This document shows, in pieces, positions 30,620 through 43,799 of a stretch of DNA of 64,000 bases; the stretch's first letter is position 1; every line of letters begins with the position of its first letter. Made by a program: the position numbers and the translations under genes. Origin of the DNA: Hanleya hanleyi (lineage: Eukaryota > Mollusca > Polyplacophora > Lepidopleurida > Hanleyidae); assembly GCA_036873755.1 (NCBI GenBank), contig JAVTVY010025236.1, positions 39,749 to 103,748 of the forward strand. The letters run 5' to 3'. The notes beneath the pieces were generated by a model that worked only from the letters and a program-made list of their open reading frames with translations, searched no databases and was not told the origin of the DNA.

Positions 30620-33261
30620 ATGAGGCGCCGTTTGTGACAATATTGTCAACGACACATATATAGAGTTAAAACCAAAAAATAAAGTCGCCGTTTGTGACAA
30701 TATTGTCAACGACAAATATATAGAGTTAAAACCAAAATATAAAGTCGCCGTTTGTGAAAATATTGTCAAACACATATATAGTTAAAACCTTTGTAAATAT
30801 ATATAAAACGAAATAAATAGGGCCTATATATAAAGTCATTTTTTTTTTATTTTTATAAATATTTTTTTAACATAAATAACGATAGGAAGTTAAGACGTTA
30901 AATGTAACGTAAATATAAAGTACACGAACAAACTTAAAATTATAGAGTAGAATGTGTAGAGCGCGCGAGTGATACTGGTTAATCAAAACTGCAACTGGGT
31001 TCTGAAGCGAAACTATGACAGCGGTGAAAGCCACTCGCATGTCACAGATGTGGCGAATCAAACAATAAGATCACGTACCTGAACATATATCAGTTCACTG
31101 CCATAGTGATTTAGTAAAGGCCTATTCCAATTTTCAACAATTACTGTTGTCATTTACAATCGTACTTCAGAGTTATCACATCAATTAGATATAAGTACAT
31201 CTACTTATAAATCAACATAAGATATCCTAGCCTGCAGCCAATATCATAGCCTGTCCCTTTGATGTTCAATCCACGATTCCGCCGGCCAAGTCGCTGGTTG
31301 CTATTTGCCGCATAAAAACATCAACAGAAGTTGAAATAAAACATGCGCAATAACGATGTATTAATTATGCACAGCACAAATATTAGGCAATTTGAAATCA
31401 TACTGAATATGAGCATATTTCATTGATCAGAATATGACCATTGATACTAGCTTAGTTATAGGATTTGTAATTATATTGTCGTTTTTGTATATTTTATCGT
31501 TTTTCGATAATTTCCGCATTTCCAAACAAGACGAAAATTTGTACTTGGTATAAGTACAGCGAATGTGGAAACTAATGGCTCATGAAGAATACTAGATTGG
31601 CCGTTTTCACTTTTGCGCTGCCTCGAAGCTGTTACTAGTAACTAAGGAATCAGTCGAAGCCGTTTTACCCCTGCGTGCTAATCGCTAATTGATCTTCAAT
31701 ACGCGTGGGGTTCTTGACGAGCATCAATATTAACCCTATTATATACGCTGACGAGTGAGTGAATAGGGTTTAACGCCGCTTTCAACATTTTTTCAGCTAT
31801 ATCACGACGGGGAAGGGAAGGGAGGTGAGTGGGAGGGGTGTGGTTAACTACTTGTAACCGAGCAGATCTAATGCTGCCATTTTATACTGCTGTCCCACCG
31901 AAATATCATTCCGTAGGCAAACATGACACCCCACTCAGTCACATTATACTGACACCGTCCTTGTTCTATCCTCTTGATACTGAGCGTAAGCGAGGAAGCA
32001 ACAAGTTCCATTTTTCAAGTCTTTGGTATGACCCGGCCAGGGATTGAACCCAGTACTTAGCGCTTACGAATATCAACAGTTTATTTTATTCTACTTACGT
32101 TATACTAACTTAAAACCTAAAAAGTTTGAGATCAAGTAAGCGTATCATGCTATAATAAATGATCTCGATAATGTAAACGAGGAACGGTGAACGCAACAGT
32201 ACAATCCACACTGGTGGTTCCCACAGTATACGCCATGGTTCTTTCATAATTTGAGAGCGGTACGTTTGATGATACAAGCATGGTGCAACCGGTTCCTCAT
32301 GACCCATTAGTTTCCACATTCGCTGTACTTATACCAAGTACAAATTTTCGTCTTGTTTGGAAATGCGGAAATTATCGAAAAACGATAAAATATACAAAAA
32401 CGACAATATAATTACAAATCCTATAACTAAGCTATCAATGGTCATATTCTGATCAATGAAATATGCTCATATTCAGTATGATTTCAAATTGCCTAATATT
32501 TGTGCTGCGCATAATTGATACATCGTTATTGCGCAGGTTTTATTTCAACTTCTGTTGATGTTTTTATGCGGCAAATAGCAACCAGCGACTTGGCCGGCGG
32601 AATCGTGGATTGAACATCAAAGGGACAGGCAATGATATTGGCTGCAGGCTAGGATATCTTATGTTGATTTATAAGTAGATGTACTTATATCTAATTGATG
32701 TGATAACTCTGAAGTACGATTGTAAATGACAACAGTAATTGTTGAAAATTGGAATAGGCCTTTACTAAATCACTATGGCAGTGAACTGATATATGTTCAG
32801 GTACGTGATCTTATTGTTTGATTCGCCACAACTGTGACATGCGGGTGGCTTTCACCGCTGTCATAGTTTCGCTTCAGAACCCAGTTGCAGTTTTGATTAA
32901 CCAGTATCACTCGCGCGCTCTACACATTCTACTCTATAATTTTAAGTTTGTTCGTGTATTTTATATTTACGTTACATTTAACGTCTTAACTTCCTATCGT
33001 TATTTATGTTAAAAAATTTTTTATAAAAATAAAAAAAAAAAAACTTTATATATAGGCCCTATTTATTTCGTTTTATATATATTTACAAAGGTTTTAACTA
33101 TATATTTGTGTTTGACAATATTTTCACAAACGGCGACTTTATATTTTGGTTTTAACTCTATATATTTGTCGTTGACAATATTGTCACAAACGGCGACTTT
33201 ATTTTTTGGTTTTAACTCTATATATTTGTCGTTGACAATATTGTCACAAACGGCGCCTCAT
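30620..33261. mobile_element. Fold-back element 3, 2.64 kb
   Basis: Arms 30620-31590 and 32295-33261 are inverted copies of about 970 bp, well over 90% alike. The ends read ATGAGGCGCCGTTTGTGAC. Flanks TCTCCTCT... read as tctcctct (left) and actcctct (right), an 8-bp target duplication with one mismatch. That would suit a hAT-type transposase acting in trans. About three roughly 60-bp tandem units with TTGTGACAATATTGTCAACG lie at each end. The spacer (about 700 bp) holds a SINE. It encodes nothing. Confidence 0.88.
31752..32065 (-). mobile_element. tRNA-derived SINE in the element-3 spacer
   Basis: On the minus strand, a B-box GGTTCAATCCC (32050-32040) lies near the start. The 3' tail has GCGGCGTTAAACCCTATTCA and TCACTCAC, typical of molluscan SINEs. 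The same tail occurs at 46605-46690 on the plus strand. Confidence 0.65.
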
Positions 33262-34075
33262 ACTCCTCTCCTAGTTCACAAATATGATTTTTCTTCAGCA
33301 TTAAATCGACTGTGTGATTTAAAAGTTTATCATTGTGCTTTGTTCCTCACCCACATGTTGTAACTCTGTTTTCACCTAGGCATTTATCACATCAACTCAT
33401 TTTTTTCAAATGGATTGAATTTCATCTTTATCCGCCGTTGTAAAATCCAGAACACTGTACAAAGCCATGTTCAAAGCTCCATTTGAGAAATCTGTCCTAC
33501 ATCATTTGGCTGGATGGGTTCGAGTCTATAAGATATGGAAATCTCGATTTAAGAGGATTGGAAGTCTAGAGGTGGTTTCCTCATTCTGGGTTGAGATCAA
33601 TGCTTTACTTCAAGTTTTAGATTCTACGCCAGCGGATACAATCTTCTTACAGGGTCATAATACCCCAGCCACCCGTCAGATTTTTTAACAGATTCCCATC
33701 AGAGTGACACACCGAGAGATTTGACATCATAAAATATTATAAGCCATATTTGTTGAAGTCACCATCATGTCACCCACATGACTTGCTGAACTGTCACATG
33801 ACTAGTCACATGGCAGCCCGAAGTGAAAGATGGTATACTGGATCCAGCCCCTGTTTCATAATGTATTTTAGGGGAAATGAAAGGAAGTACCGGTAATTGT
33901 AATTCTGCCTAAAGAAATGCTTGAAACAGGGACTGGATGCGACGTCACAAGGAGCTAACTTGGCAAAAAAAAGTGCACAGTACACTGTGTTCTTTTTTAT
34001 CACCCGCCCCAGACTCGAAGGATTTGATTGGTTCATTCATATACGTACGTTGGAAGTAATGCGTTCATGTGACAC
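33262..34075. other. Intergenic, no gene seen
   Basis: A weak match links about 33650-33730 with 62885-62975 (ATACCC.AGCCACC, then GACATCAT), so an old repeat is present. Confidence 0.45.
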
Positions 34076-34333
34076 AAGGTTCAAGGTTCAAGGTTCAAGG
34101 TTCTTTATTTGCTGATCACAGCGCCCGTTATCGAGCAGATATACAATCAAGCGAAGATAATTAAGTATATATACATATAGAATAACCTAGTTGATTAGAA
34201 ATAATTTGATTTACAGAAAAATAACAGTCGTGATACAAGGAACAATAATGCCAGGAGCAGCGATTTCGCTGGCATTTTACAATAAATTATGATCTTACTG
34301 ACTAGTATCTGTTTGTAACACTAAAAACGTATA

Positions 34334-34954
34334 TTAGCTAACATCTGTTATTCCTGTACCAGTAACACATTTGTCATGTTTAGATGCCGAACCATCAATC
34401 ATATTGCTACGTGCGCTCATACAATCATGAACAAACTTACCTAAATTTTTCACAATAATTGGATCCTCGCACGATAAGAGCCAAATAAATTTGTTTGAAA
34501 TATCGAGTTGAGAAAAGTTGGCATTCATGCTATCACATTTAAATAGAAATATGTCCCGAAAATTATCATATTTATTACATTCCATTAAAAAATGGAATTC
34601 ATCTTCAACCTTACCAGCATTGCAAAGAGTACATAAACGCTTATCTGCTGGTACTTTGGCAAATCTACCTTTCTCAATCTGAAGGTCATGGCTACTTGTT
34701 CGTAGCTTACATAAGTCACTGCGATGATCTCGATTCAGAATAGATAAGTAAGGTTCCAACACAAAATTTAGCTTGAAGGTTCTATATGTTCTGAGTTTGT
34801 TACCATACGCTACGTTGGGACGGTCGGTAAACAGTTGTTCGTTCCACCAGTTACAAAATACAGAAGAGAAACTTCTTGCAGCTTTGGAAACTAAGCTACC
34901 AACAGATAAACTTTTTTTCTGTTCGTATAAATGACTTAGATTTAAGAATGACAA
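34334..34954 (-). pseudogene. LINE C-terminal domain, out of frame
   Basis: This frame begins without an ATG. It contains LRTSSHDLQIEKGRFAKVP and CTLCNAGKVEDEFHFLMEC, the C-x2-C...H...C pattern that follows the RT in many LINE ORF2 proteins. It is separated from the RT frame by a break between 34955 and 34985. Confidence 0.75.
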
Positions 34955-34971
34955 TATACATTTAATACCCG

Positions 34972-36370
34972 TTACCCAGGTCTTTTTCCTTGGGTGTCCA
35001 ATTTGATAGAAAAATCAAAAGCTTTCTTTAATAACGTATCATCAGGCATTTCAAATAAGCGACGCCAGTATTTAAGCATTGAACAAATAACATCAATTAG
35101 CATAGGACGTCGACCGAGTTCACCTAACACAGCACAATTTGTACATTTGGAGTTGACCCCCAGAATGTATTTACAGTACTTCAAGTTAAGTCTTTCAAGT
35201 GGTTCATTCTTAATATAGTTATCTAAAAATGATTTTTTACTCAATTTTGTAACAATGGATGATCCCCATATTTCTGAACAGTAGAGTAAAATAGGCTTAA
35301 TAGTATGATCAAATATATGCAAAGAAGTGGAGATTCCAGGAGGGTTACATGAAAAACATTTTCGAATTTTGAAGAATGCCTTAGATGCCTTGCCATTCAG
35401 TTGAACTTTGGCCAATTTCCACGTTCCAGATGGGTTAAATGTAATTCCTAAATATGTGTACGACTGTACTGTTTCTATTTGGGCATCACCAAGACAGAAT
35501 GATTTTGGAGATGTTCCACTTTTACAGTTAAATATCATACATTTAGTTTTAGCTATGTTCACTTCCAGACTCCATTTATCACAGTATAATTGTAGTTTAT
35601 CAAGGGATAGTTGTAAACCTTCCTTACTGTCAGACAATAGCACAACATCATCTGCATACAATAAACAATTGAGAGGTGTGGTCCCAAGGAATACCGGGTC
35701 ACATGAATTATCAAATATGGATGGTAGATCATTAATGAAAATCTTAAAAAGATTTGGGCTTAAATTGTCGCCCTGACGAACACCAGTGAATGATTGAAAA
35801 CAGTTTGTCAGTGCACCAGCAACCTTTACACATAGCATATTGTTATTATACATATCTTTTAAAATCTTGTAAAATTGTCCACCTATACCGATCGACTGCA
35901 GTTTGTAAAAAAGACCCGTATGCCAAACCTTGTCAAATGCTTTCGAGAAATCAACGAAGCAAGCGTACATTGGTTTGTGTTCAACCTGTTGGTATGAATC
36001 TACCAATGTTTTCAAAACAAACATATGATCAGAGGTCCTCGCACCTTTAGTAAAGCCCAATTGTTCTTTTCTAATGATATCGCGAGAGGAGAGAAAATTT
36101 TCCAACCTGTTATTAAGAACTGAGTTGAATAGTTTGCCAATATTACTGGTTATAGTAATTCCTCGATAATTGGAGGGGTTTTTCTTAGTACCAGACTTGT
36201 GAATAGGAGAGATGTAACCTTCACTCCAGCATCGGGGATAAACCGCATTGGAGTAAGTAAGGTTAAATAGTTTTTGAATGCATGAACCAAGACTGGTATA
36301 GCCATATTTCAGCATTTCGTTACAGATACCATCTAGGCCACATGCTTTTTTGTGTTTTGAGTCCTTTAAT
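34972..36370 (-). pseudogene. LINE reverse transcriptase domain
   Basis: Copies element RNA into DNA at the target site. Motifs in order: KKACGLDGI, NYRGITITSNIGKL, FVDFSKAFDKVWH (motif A with the catalytic Asp), GVRQGDNLSPNLF (motif B) and LLYADDVVLLS (YADD, motif C), then the thumb region with YLGITFNPSG. The N-terminal part (36529-36360, ending KAIKGLKTQK) is in another frame: a one-base indel at a T6 run (36346-36351) separates them. The stop at 34972 separates it from the C-terminal domain. The copy is dead. Confidence 0.9.
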
Positions 36371-36769
36371 TGCCTTACTAATTTCATTTTCTTTTATTCT
36401 ATAGTCTAACTCACTGAAATTAGTTTGCTGTTCTAGATGTTGTAAATTTGTATCAATGAAATTCTCAGTTGAACTGAATTTACTTTTTACATTTAATTTC
36501 TCAAAATGTTTTAACCATTCATCTGACACAACAATGCAAATAACGTTACTGCCGTGACTTCGACAATGGGGCTGACGTTTTTACCGTGACTTCAACAATG
36601 AGAATGATGTTACTATCGTGACGTCACAGTATGGAGGGTAGACTGAAACTGCTACAATTGTTCCGATTAAAAGTAAAAAAACATGTCAATCATTCAGGCT
36701 AGACACGTCTCCAAATCGAAGCTTCGCGCCGCAAAACCCATCTAAACGTCCAGTCCCTATTTCGTTTTT

Positions 36770-36830
36770 TTTTCTCAATATATATATATATTTTTTTCAA
36801 TATATATATATTTATTAAATCTCGTTGTAA
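36770..36830. repeat. (TA)n / T-rich tract
   Basis: Two TATATATATATA runs within T-rich sequence. Confidence 0.8.
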
Positions 36831-36950
36831 TATGGATGAATAGTACGAAATAGAGACTCGTCCAGTCTAGAAAGATGGCTGCTTGGCTGTTGGTAAATGC
36901 ATGCGAATAGAACACCAATGCCAATTTCGTTTAACTCATCCAAAATGCTC

Positions 36951-37485
36951 GAGCTACAGTAGCCACAACTGTTCCTAGTCAGTCACACATGTCGTTCATT
37001 GATCTCTTTGTGCTATAACCCGTACAGTATCAACGTTCATTTTGATGCTTCTTACCTGTTATTTTTGGGAAGCTAATTCCTTCTTTTCCACGCTTGTCGT
37101 TTTTATTAAAGTTTCCGGCGCTGATGATTAGCTGTACACGAGCCGTATTCCCATCGACCTAACCTTATCCATATTACGGTTGGCGCCATATTGTGTAACT
37201 GCGCATGCGTAATGGCCCAAATGCACGCAATATGTCGTGTACCGTAACATGGGGAAGGTCAGCGTCGATGTGAAAAAAGGCTCGTGCACAGTTAATCGCC
37301 AGCGCCGGAACCATTAATAAAAGCAACAAACGTGGAAAAGAAGGTATTAGCTTCCCGAAGATAACAGATAAGGAGCATCAGAATGAACTTTTATATGGTA
37401 CGGGTTATAGAACACGGAGATCAATACACGGCATGTGTGACTATCAACCGAAGGCATTATTGATGACCGTTGTGGCTAGAGCTAT
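36951..37485. repeat. Fold-back MITE-like inverted repeat
   Basis: Arms 36951-37150 and 37275-37485 are inverted: TTGATCTC.GTG, ATAACCCGTAC, GGAAGCTAAT.CCTTCTTTTCC and GGCGCTG are mirrored, at about 80% identity. The centre (about 37215) holds a GCGCATGCG palindrome. Confidence 0.8.
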
Positions 37486-38079
37486 GGGTAACTTGTGAGT
37501 ATTCGTATATGGTTTTGGAATACGCTAATGCATTTTATTGACTTGACCAGTGGTCAAAGGCGGACATTTGGACCAGAAAGCAGTCAGCATTCGGAAAGAA
37601 CCCCGATATAAGCATTCGTATTATGAAAGAGAAAGAGCTGTTACATCTTACCTGGTAGCGAGCATCAGAATACAATCTATACGGTACCGTACCAAATGCA
37701 GTTGCTAAGATTATGTTCTACTAATATAGATTCGCCATTGTTTGAGTTGTTACTTTTTTTATACTTTGGGCCAGTTATAGCTCAAACTCCTTATTCAAAA
37801 TCCTTGGCAACACTGGAATCGGGGAAACAGATAAACATTTCTGCCAACATACGCGCTGCAACACTTGTAAATAGGGTTGCATATAAATTTCAAATGGCGA
37901 CCCGAGTCGGAAATTGGACTCCAGGTGCATGTTAGTCAATTAACGATTTGAGTTCTAATATTCTACCAATTCTATACGGAGTAACCTCGGCATGGATGCT
38001 AAAATATAGTGTTCAGTGAAGGAAAACTGGTGACTTAGACGAAGAAAACCATCCCAAGTCATTTTCATCTCCCGAGTTC

Positions 38080-38530
38080 AATATTTAACTGATTATACCC
38101 ATTCAGGCATATCGGTACACGTGTTTCAGGGGGAATTTCTTTCGAGTTCTCCTGCAGAAAGATTTGTTCGAGGATATCGCATTTGTGTTGATCTCTGTCG
38201 GAGATATCTGACAGATGTCTGGGGGGTACTGTACGGTCAATCTTAATACATTAATATCATATATATACACCCATCGCGGCTGGAGTAAACCGTCGTTTTT
38301 AAAGTCGTCTACCGAACCAAAGATCTAACTGATTATACCCATTTATACATGTACGTGTTTTATTGGGATTTCTATCGAGATCTCCAGCAGGACCTGTTGT
38401 TCAAGTTTACCGCATTGTGTCTTGATCCCACGAAAATAGCGCCTAACAAGGATAAGGAGAATAACGTATGTACTTACGGGCGGAAATCCTGACCGAGATA
38501 TCCGACAGGTGCCCGAGGTAACGTATGGTA
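38080..38530 (+). repeat. Diverged direct duplication, about 235-bp unit
   Basis: TAACTGATTATACCCATT, ACGTGTTT and GAGATATC(C/T)GACAG occur in order at 38080-38240 and again at 38315-38525. Confidence 0.65.
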
Positions 38531-39310
38531 CTAGCCCGGTGAGGAGGTTGCTCATTTTGACCGCAATTATGCTAATACCCTTAAACAAAGGTATGGTTCG
38601 AAAATTTGAAACAAGCACGATATAACTCCCGAGAATACGAGTAAAAGATTGTAGGTATTGAATTGGAAAGATTATTTTCTACCACACCCCAAGTGTTTTA
38701 CCCAATAAAAGTATTAGGCCTACATATAAAGAAGGAAGCTTAGGTGGGATCTACTTCCAATAGACCCTACCTCACAACCAATCGGTGTGGATTATATGAC
38801 GCCATAATTTTCTTCGCGTATCCAGTTAAACTCGCCCAGAAGGGTAATAGGATTGAAATGGATATCAAAATTTATCGTCTGCTTGTATATCTTGTTGTAC
38901 ATCCTTTTACCGTACATTATGGAGCCAATTAAAGTTGGAGAACAGTTATTTTCCGCGGATTTATTTAAAGTTGTTGATGTCATCAAACCTTTTTTTATGT
39001 ATATATGATAGGTACGCAGTCCAAACATTTGGATGACGGGAGAATTTCACATGTATTCTAAAACCAAGGGTCACGCTTGCATCATTTTGATCGTTAATGG
39101 CGTTTTAGCACGCCCCCATAGCTGTCATACTGTAGACTCTCCAACCCGTGTCGATTTCAGGCACGCGACTTGCAGGTGTTCTTTGCTTCGATTAATTGGA
39201 GGGCCAAAGCATTTTTTGTCGGGTATAGGGGTGTTAATCCAGTTTTAAATACACGAGAGCATTTCTTTTTAGGATACATCTCCACATTGTGCCGTTGTCA
39301 GTATGGTAGA

Positions 39311-39490
39311 ATAAAAATAATTCCTTGTTTGCTGTGGTAAAACACCTAGAATAGATCGGGCTGCGATAGGATGAGTATTTACGTTTGATCACTCAGGCCT
39401 ACGGCCTTCCTGATCAAACTTAAGACTCATCCTATCGCAGCCCGATCTATTCTAGGTGTTTTACCACAGTAAACAAGGAATTATTTCTTA
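39311..39490. repeat. Near-perfect hairpin, about 75-bp arms
   Basis: AATTCCTTGTTT, GGTAAAACACCTAGAATAGA and GGGCTGCGATAGGATGAG are mirrored on the right arm. The loop (about 39391-39416) has GGCCTACGGCC. Very few mismatches, so it is young. Confidence 0.9.
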
Positions 39491-40440
39491 AATAGACACG
39501 ACTGTCCAGGCAATATTTTGAGCGTAACTCAGTCCACGGAGTTCCCACTATTAAGGACTCGTCAGTTTTGTAAACCTACCCACAACGAATTATTCTTTCA
39601 CAAGATCACTTCACTGTGCAACCTCCAAACACAGTTGTCTTCCCTTCTGCCATGTCGAACCTTCCTGCCTTTGCATTCGTCGCACAGTGGAAACTATGAG
39701 ATTATCATAAGTGTTCTGTATCGCAACAACTTGAATCAGCAGAGCTAATCAATTGCAGCGCACTTGGCAGGCAAAATAAAACAAACAATAGATGAATTAT
39801 TGAATAACTGTTCATCTCTTTACAACAACAACACATCAAAGCTAACGGTCGCTTGTTTGAAAATATTCAGTAATGTTTTTTTTAAATCAAATGCTCACGC
39901 ATATCCATATATGAAAAATTAAATATTAGTATTTAGTAGGGTGAGAATGACTTTCAGGTTGGTAAGATCTAGTTTATGTGAAATAATGCGTTGGTTCAGG
40001 GCCCCAAATAAATTGATTTAGGACAGGGGTGTTTTATATGGCATGATGGGAAACAACCCTGTTCGGAGGCAGGAGCCTCGGGGCACATTTGAAAGGGGGG
40101 TGGGGAGGCTGAACTCTATATCTGCCATGTTAAAAGCTGAACTGATGCTATCTAAGATAGGATTTATAACATTGCGGTCTCAAAAAAGTGCCCCCCCCCC
40201 CCGCGGCCACTGGGAGGTTGCCCAGTATGTCCCAGTCCACAGTAGCGGAAGTTGCCCTTGCCATGGTTTCAACCCGGTAGACCCCCCCCCCGATTTTGCA
40301 CGTCAGCGAACTATTTTTATATGCTCACCCATATTGATCAACAGAGAGAATAATCTATAGAGGCTTCTTTTTATCGCCAGGTTAACAGAATTATGACACA
40401 AAATTGAAATGTGATCGGATATCACTCCGGGCGGGGGGTG
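39491..40440. other. Intergenic, no gene seen
   Basis: Poly-C runs at about 40191-40202 and 40283-40290. No supportable gene. Confidence 0.5.
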
Positions 40441-40674
40441 TGGGGAGGAGGGGATTGGCTTAATGCCAACTCAAAGTTGTTTCACTCATATGGTGACAGT
40501 CAGTCTGGTTAGTGGAGAAACCGGAGTACCCGGAGAGAACCACCGCCCGTTAGCAAGTAACTGGCAAAATTTCACACCCGAACCAGCAGGGATAGAACCC
40601 ATGCCGGTTCAGCGATGAGAGGCTAGCGGTCACCAGCAAAGTGCCTTAAACCACTCTGCCACCGAGAGCCCTCA
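40440..40674 (-). mobile_element. tRNA-derived SINE with intact Pol III boxes
   Basis: On the minus strand: A-box TGGCAGAGTGG (40661-40651) and B-box GGTTCTATCCC (40599-40589), 52 nt apart as in a Leu/Ser-type tRNA. A central domain with GGTTCTCTCCGGGTACTCCG and a 3' end with GCATTAAGCCAATC follow. A partial copy lies at 26775-26905. Confidence 0.8.
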
Positions 40675-41159
40675 CTTCGAGCGGAAATACTATCCAAAAA
40701 TCTGACCGGAGGCTGGGGTACTATGCCGCAGAAAGGTGGTTACAGTTCACTCTCTCAGGCCATTTTTTCCGCTGGGTTATGCCGGCAAGCATGTGTCACG
40801 TGAATGTCAACGGCAGTACTTGTTTGATCAGGCAGCATTTTAAACGAATTGCCCAGATGACAATTCAGTTTGTTCAGCTTCTGTCACTTTTCTCACGTCC
40901 TCTAAATAATCATAAACGTCTGATGTTTGTTGTTGCTCATACATGTATATGTGATTGCCATGTAGTTTTTATAACTTACCATAACAATATAGAACTTGGA
41001 AGTCTTGGGATTCCCAGTAAGATACACAGAGAACCTATAGTGTGTCTCCCTTTCATTCGAACGATACGTGTTGAAATATGTATAAGGTAACGGGTACAAT
41101 ATCAAATCTATGATGGCCGAGAGGGGCCATCGCGTCTTTCATTTCTAATTGAACGCGAT

Positions 41160-41740
41160 GGAGCGATGGAGCTATGCGATGGAACGATGGAGCTATGCGA
41201 TGCGCGATGGAGCTATGCGATGGAGCGATGGAGCTATGCGATGAAAAGTCGCGCTATGCGATGCGCGATGAGGCTATGCGATGGAGCTATGCGATGCGCG
41301 ATGGAGCTATGCGATGAAGCGATGGAGCTATGCGATGGAGCGATGGAGCTATGCGATAAAAAGTCGCGCTATGCGATGCGCGATGAGGCTATGCGATGGA
41401 GCTATGCGATGCGCGATGGAGCTATGCGATGGAGCGATGGAGCTATGCGATGGAGCTATGCGATGGGGCTATGCGATGGAGCTATGCGATGGAGCTATGC
41501 GATGGAGCGATGGGGCTATGCGATGGAGCGATGAAGCGATGGAGCTATGCGATGGGGCTATGCGATGGAAAATCAGAAATGAAAGACGCGATGAAAATGC
41601 GATGAAAAGGCGATGGAGCGGTGGAGCGATGGAGCTATGCGATGGGGCTATGCGATGGAGCGATGGAGCGATGGAGCTATGCGATGGAGCGATGGAGCGA
41701 TGGATCTATGCGATGGGGCTATGCGATGGAGCTATGCGAT
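41160..41740 (+). repeat. GCGATGGAGCTAT minisatellite, left arm
   Basis: Interspersed 13-bp and 8-bp units with variants GCGATGCGC and GCGATGGGGCTAT. Its open frames (MELCDGAM-type peptides) are an artefact of stop-free repeats. Confidence 0.9.
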
Positions 41741-42001
41741 GAAAAGTCATTGCGCATGTTCGTTGAAAAACAGTCTTACAATGCGAAAACACCATCGCCA
41801 AAGTGAACAGAGAAATTAACAATTATTTTAAACATGAAAATTTCAATATGTGATCACGGTAGATACGAACATTGCATTAGATTTCGGTTGGAGGTGTTCA
41901 AATGTATGCAGAAGATATTAAAACAACCAAACTTCAATTTCAAACGTTCACCGATGCTGTTTTACGTCACTTTTGAATACGAGCATTTATGGTATAAAAC
42001 T

Positions 42002-42167
42002 ACACGCTTAAAACTAAAGTATTGAAACTTACTCGTAAAGATTTGAAATAACCCTTCAAGTGTGTCCACAGGGACAACACTTAAACGAGCAGTCCCTGTG
42101 GACACACTTAAAGAGTCATTTCAACACTTTACGAGTAAGTTTCAACACTCTAGTTTTAAGCGTGTAA
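42002..42167. mobile_element. Nested hairpin MITE with TA flanks
   Basis: Ends CACGCTTAAAACTA are inverted, with TA on each side. Inside, AAACTTACTCGTAAAG and AAGTGTGTCCACAGGGAC are mirrored around about 42095. The TA duplication suits Tc1/mariner-type mobilisation. Confidence 0.8.
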
Positions 42168-42235
42168 GCTATTTACTACGCATGAAACACAGCTTTCTAT
42201 GTTGATATGGAGAAATATTTTTTTCGCTTCAAAGA

Positions 42236-42300
42236 CGGGACAGCAAGAGGGTTTTTTCGCATGTAAACATGACATCTTCTTTCACCAGTGTGACACCGGA
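42236..42300 (+). repeat. Dispersed repeat copy (AAGAGGGTTTTTTC family)
   Basis: CAGCAAGAGGGTTTTTTCGC matches 48170-48230 and, inverted, 46930-46990. Confidence 0.6.
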
Positions 42301-43799
42301 ATAGGCTGGTAATTTTTTCTGCAGTGTAATGTGCTTATCTCGTGAATTTGCTGGCGACCAGTTCCGTTCCATTGCTTCGACAATTCCAAATTCACTGAGT
42401 TAGTAAACATACATGGGAGCTTTATAACGTACTTCTCGATTTTAGGCTTGAGTATGCTCATCAGCCGTGTAAACAAAATTATGTGATCTGCACGCCGCCA
42501 TCAACGCTAGCCAATCAAGTCGGCGTTTGCCATCCTTTGTATTTTTTAATCACAGGTCAAAAAGTTCCAAGATGTTTTCCCCTTTTCCCTTGCAACGAAC
42601 AGAATGAACTATATGTTTGCATTGAATAGTATATGACAAATGGGCAATTTTCAGGGTTTTGCATACCAGGTGTTCACGTAACACATTGACAGAATATCTT
42701 TAGAAAAAAAAACAACGTTAAAAGTGTGTAGGTGTGCAGGTATCTCACCGAAGGCATGTCGGCTATATCACAAGTTCATCGACTTCCCTCAGGGAAGATG
42801 GTGGACAGTATTTGTGAAAAGGAGAAGGCTGTACCGTAAACTTCTGCGGGGCTTAAGAACTATACGGATTTTATTCTCGGGGCATTATTTAGAATAACAG
42901 TATTGTGTACGTTAAAATGTGTCAAGGTCGTAAGCTTATACGTAAAAGTCGCCTATACTCCGCTCGTGCGGCTCTCGCACCAGAGATGTTCATGTAATTT
43001 TTCCGAACAAAATTTATTCCATCCTCCCATAAACGCTCCCCATTAAACAACCTCGTTCTACCCATCTTCACACAACAGGCTGATTATAACGTTTTGTCGC
43101 CTTGATATAATATGGCAGAATTATTGTTTCAAAACTGTGTTAAGCTATCCACCTGTACTGATCAACACTCGCTCAATGACATTTCTCTCATTCTCGCCTT
43201 TGCTTTATAGATTATGTATATAAAACTATATATTTTTAGAAAGCCTGTTTTCTAAGAATTCTAGACATGTTCATACGTTTAAACTTTGAATATAATTAAG
43301 TCTATCATTCATATTTGAACTTTGCTCTTCGTAAATTCTACCGATCATTTTCAAATGTCAATTTCAAGAAAAGTATCAAATATAACTGCGTGAAAATCGA
43401 CAGCTCCATCTAGAAACGCGTCTCTCAGTTTTCTCGTTTTTTCTTAGTTTTCTCACTAGAGCCCCAAAACCGAAGAAATATCGTTAAACTTACCGAACAC
43501 TGCTAAAGCCGGAATATCTCGCTAAAGATTTGATAATTAAAAAAAAAAATGAAAGACGCGTTTCTAGGCCTCTATGCCATCCCAATTATGTCCAAATCTC
43601 GCCATTCTATGATGCACGGTTTTCGAGAAATTTCGGTTTTTACCAGCGAAACTGGTCCAATTTAATATGCGATAAATCGAAAAAAGAGCCCAGCAGTTGA
43701 TTATTCTACTGTGTTAGCCAAATATTCCCCGATAAAATCCTTCACTGACATGGATTACTCTTGTCACGCTCAAAGATATTGTATTGTTTGCTTCTTACT

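Larger units (their letters stand above)
34076..36530 (-). mobile_element. 5'-truncated non-LTR retrotransposon (LINE)
   Basis: Runs from about 36530 to a 7-bp microsatellite tail (AAGGTTC repeats, 34078-34103) that follows AATAAA. It has a reverse-transcriptase domain and a C-terminal Cys-rich domain but no endonuclease, so it is truncated at the 5' end like most LINE copies. It has at least two frameshifts. The clade is not certain by eye. Confidence 0.9.

Noticed and set aside
41166..41742. Plus-strand frames of MELCDGAM-type repeats, and their mirror at 43742-44741
   Set aside because: Stop-free minisatellite in fold-back arms. Overlapping frames are equally open.
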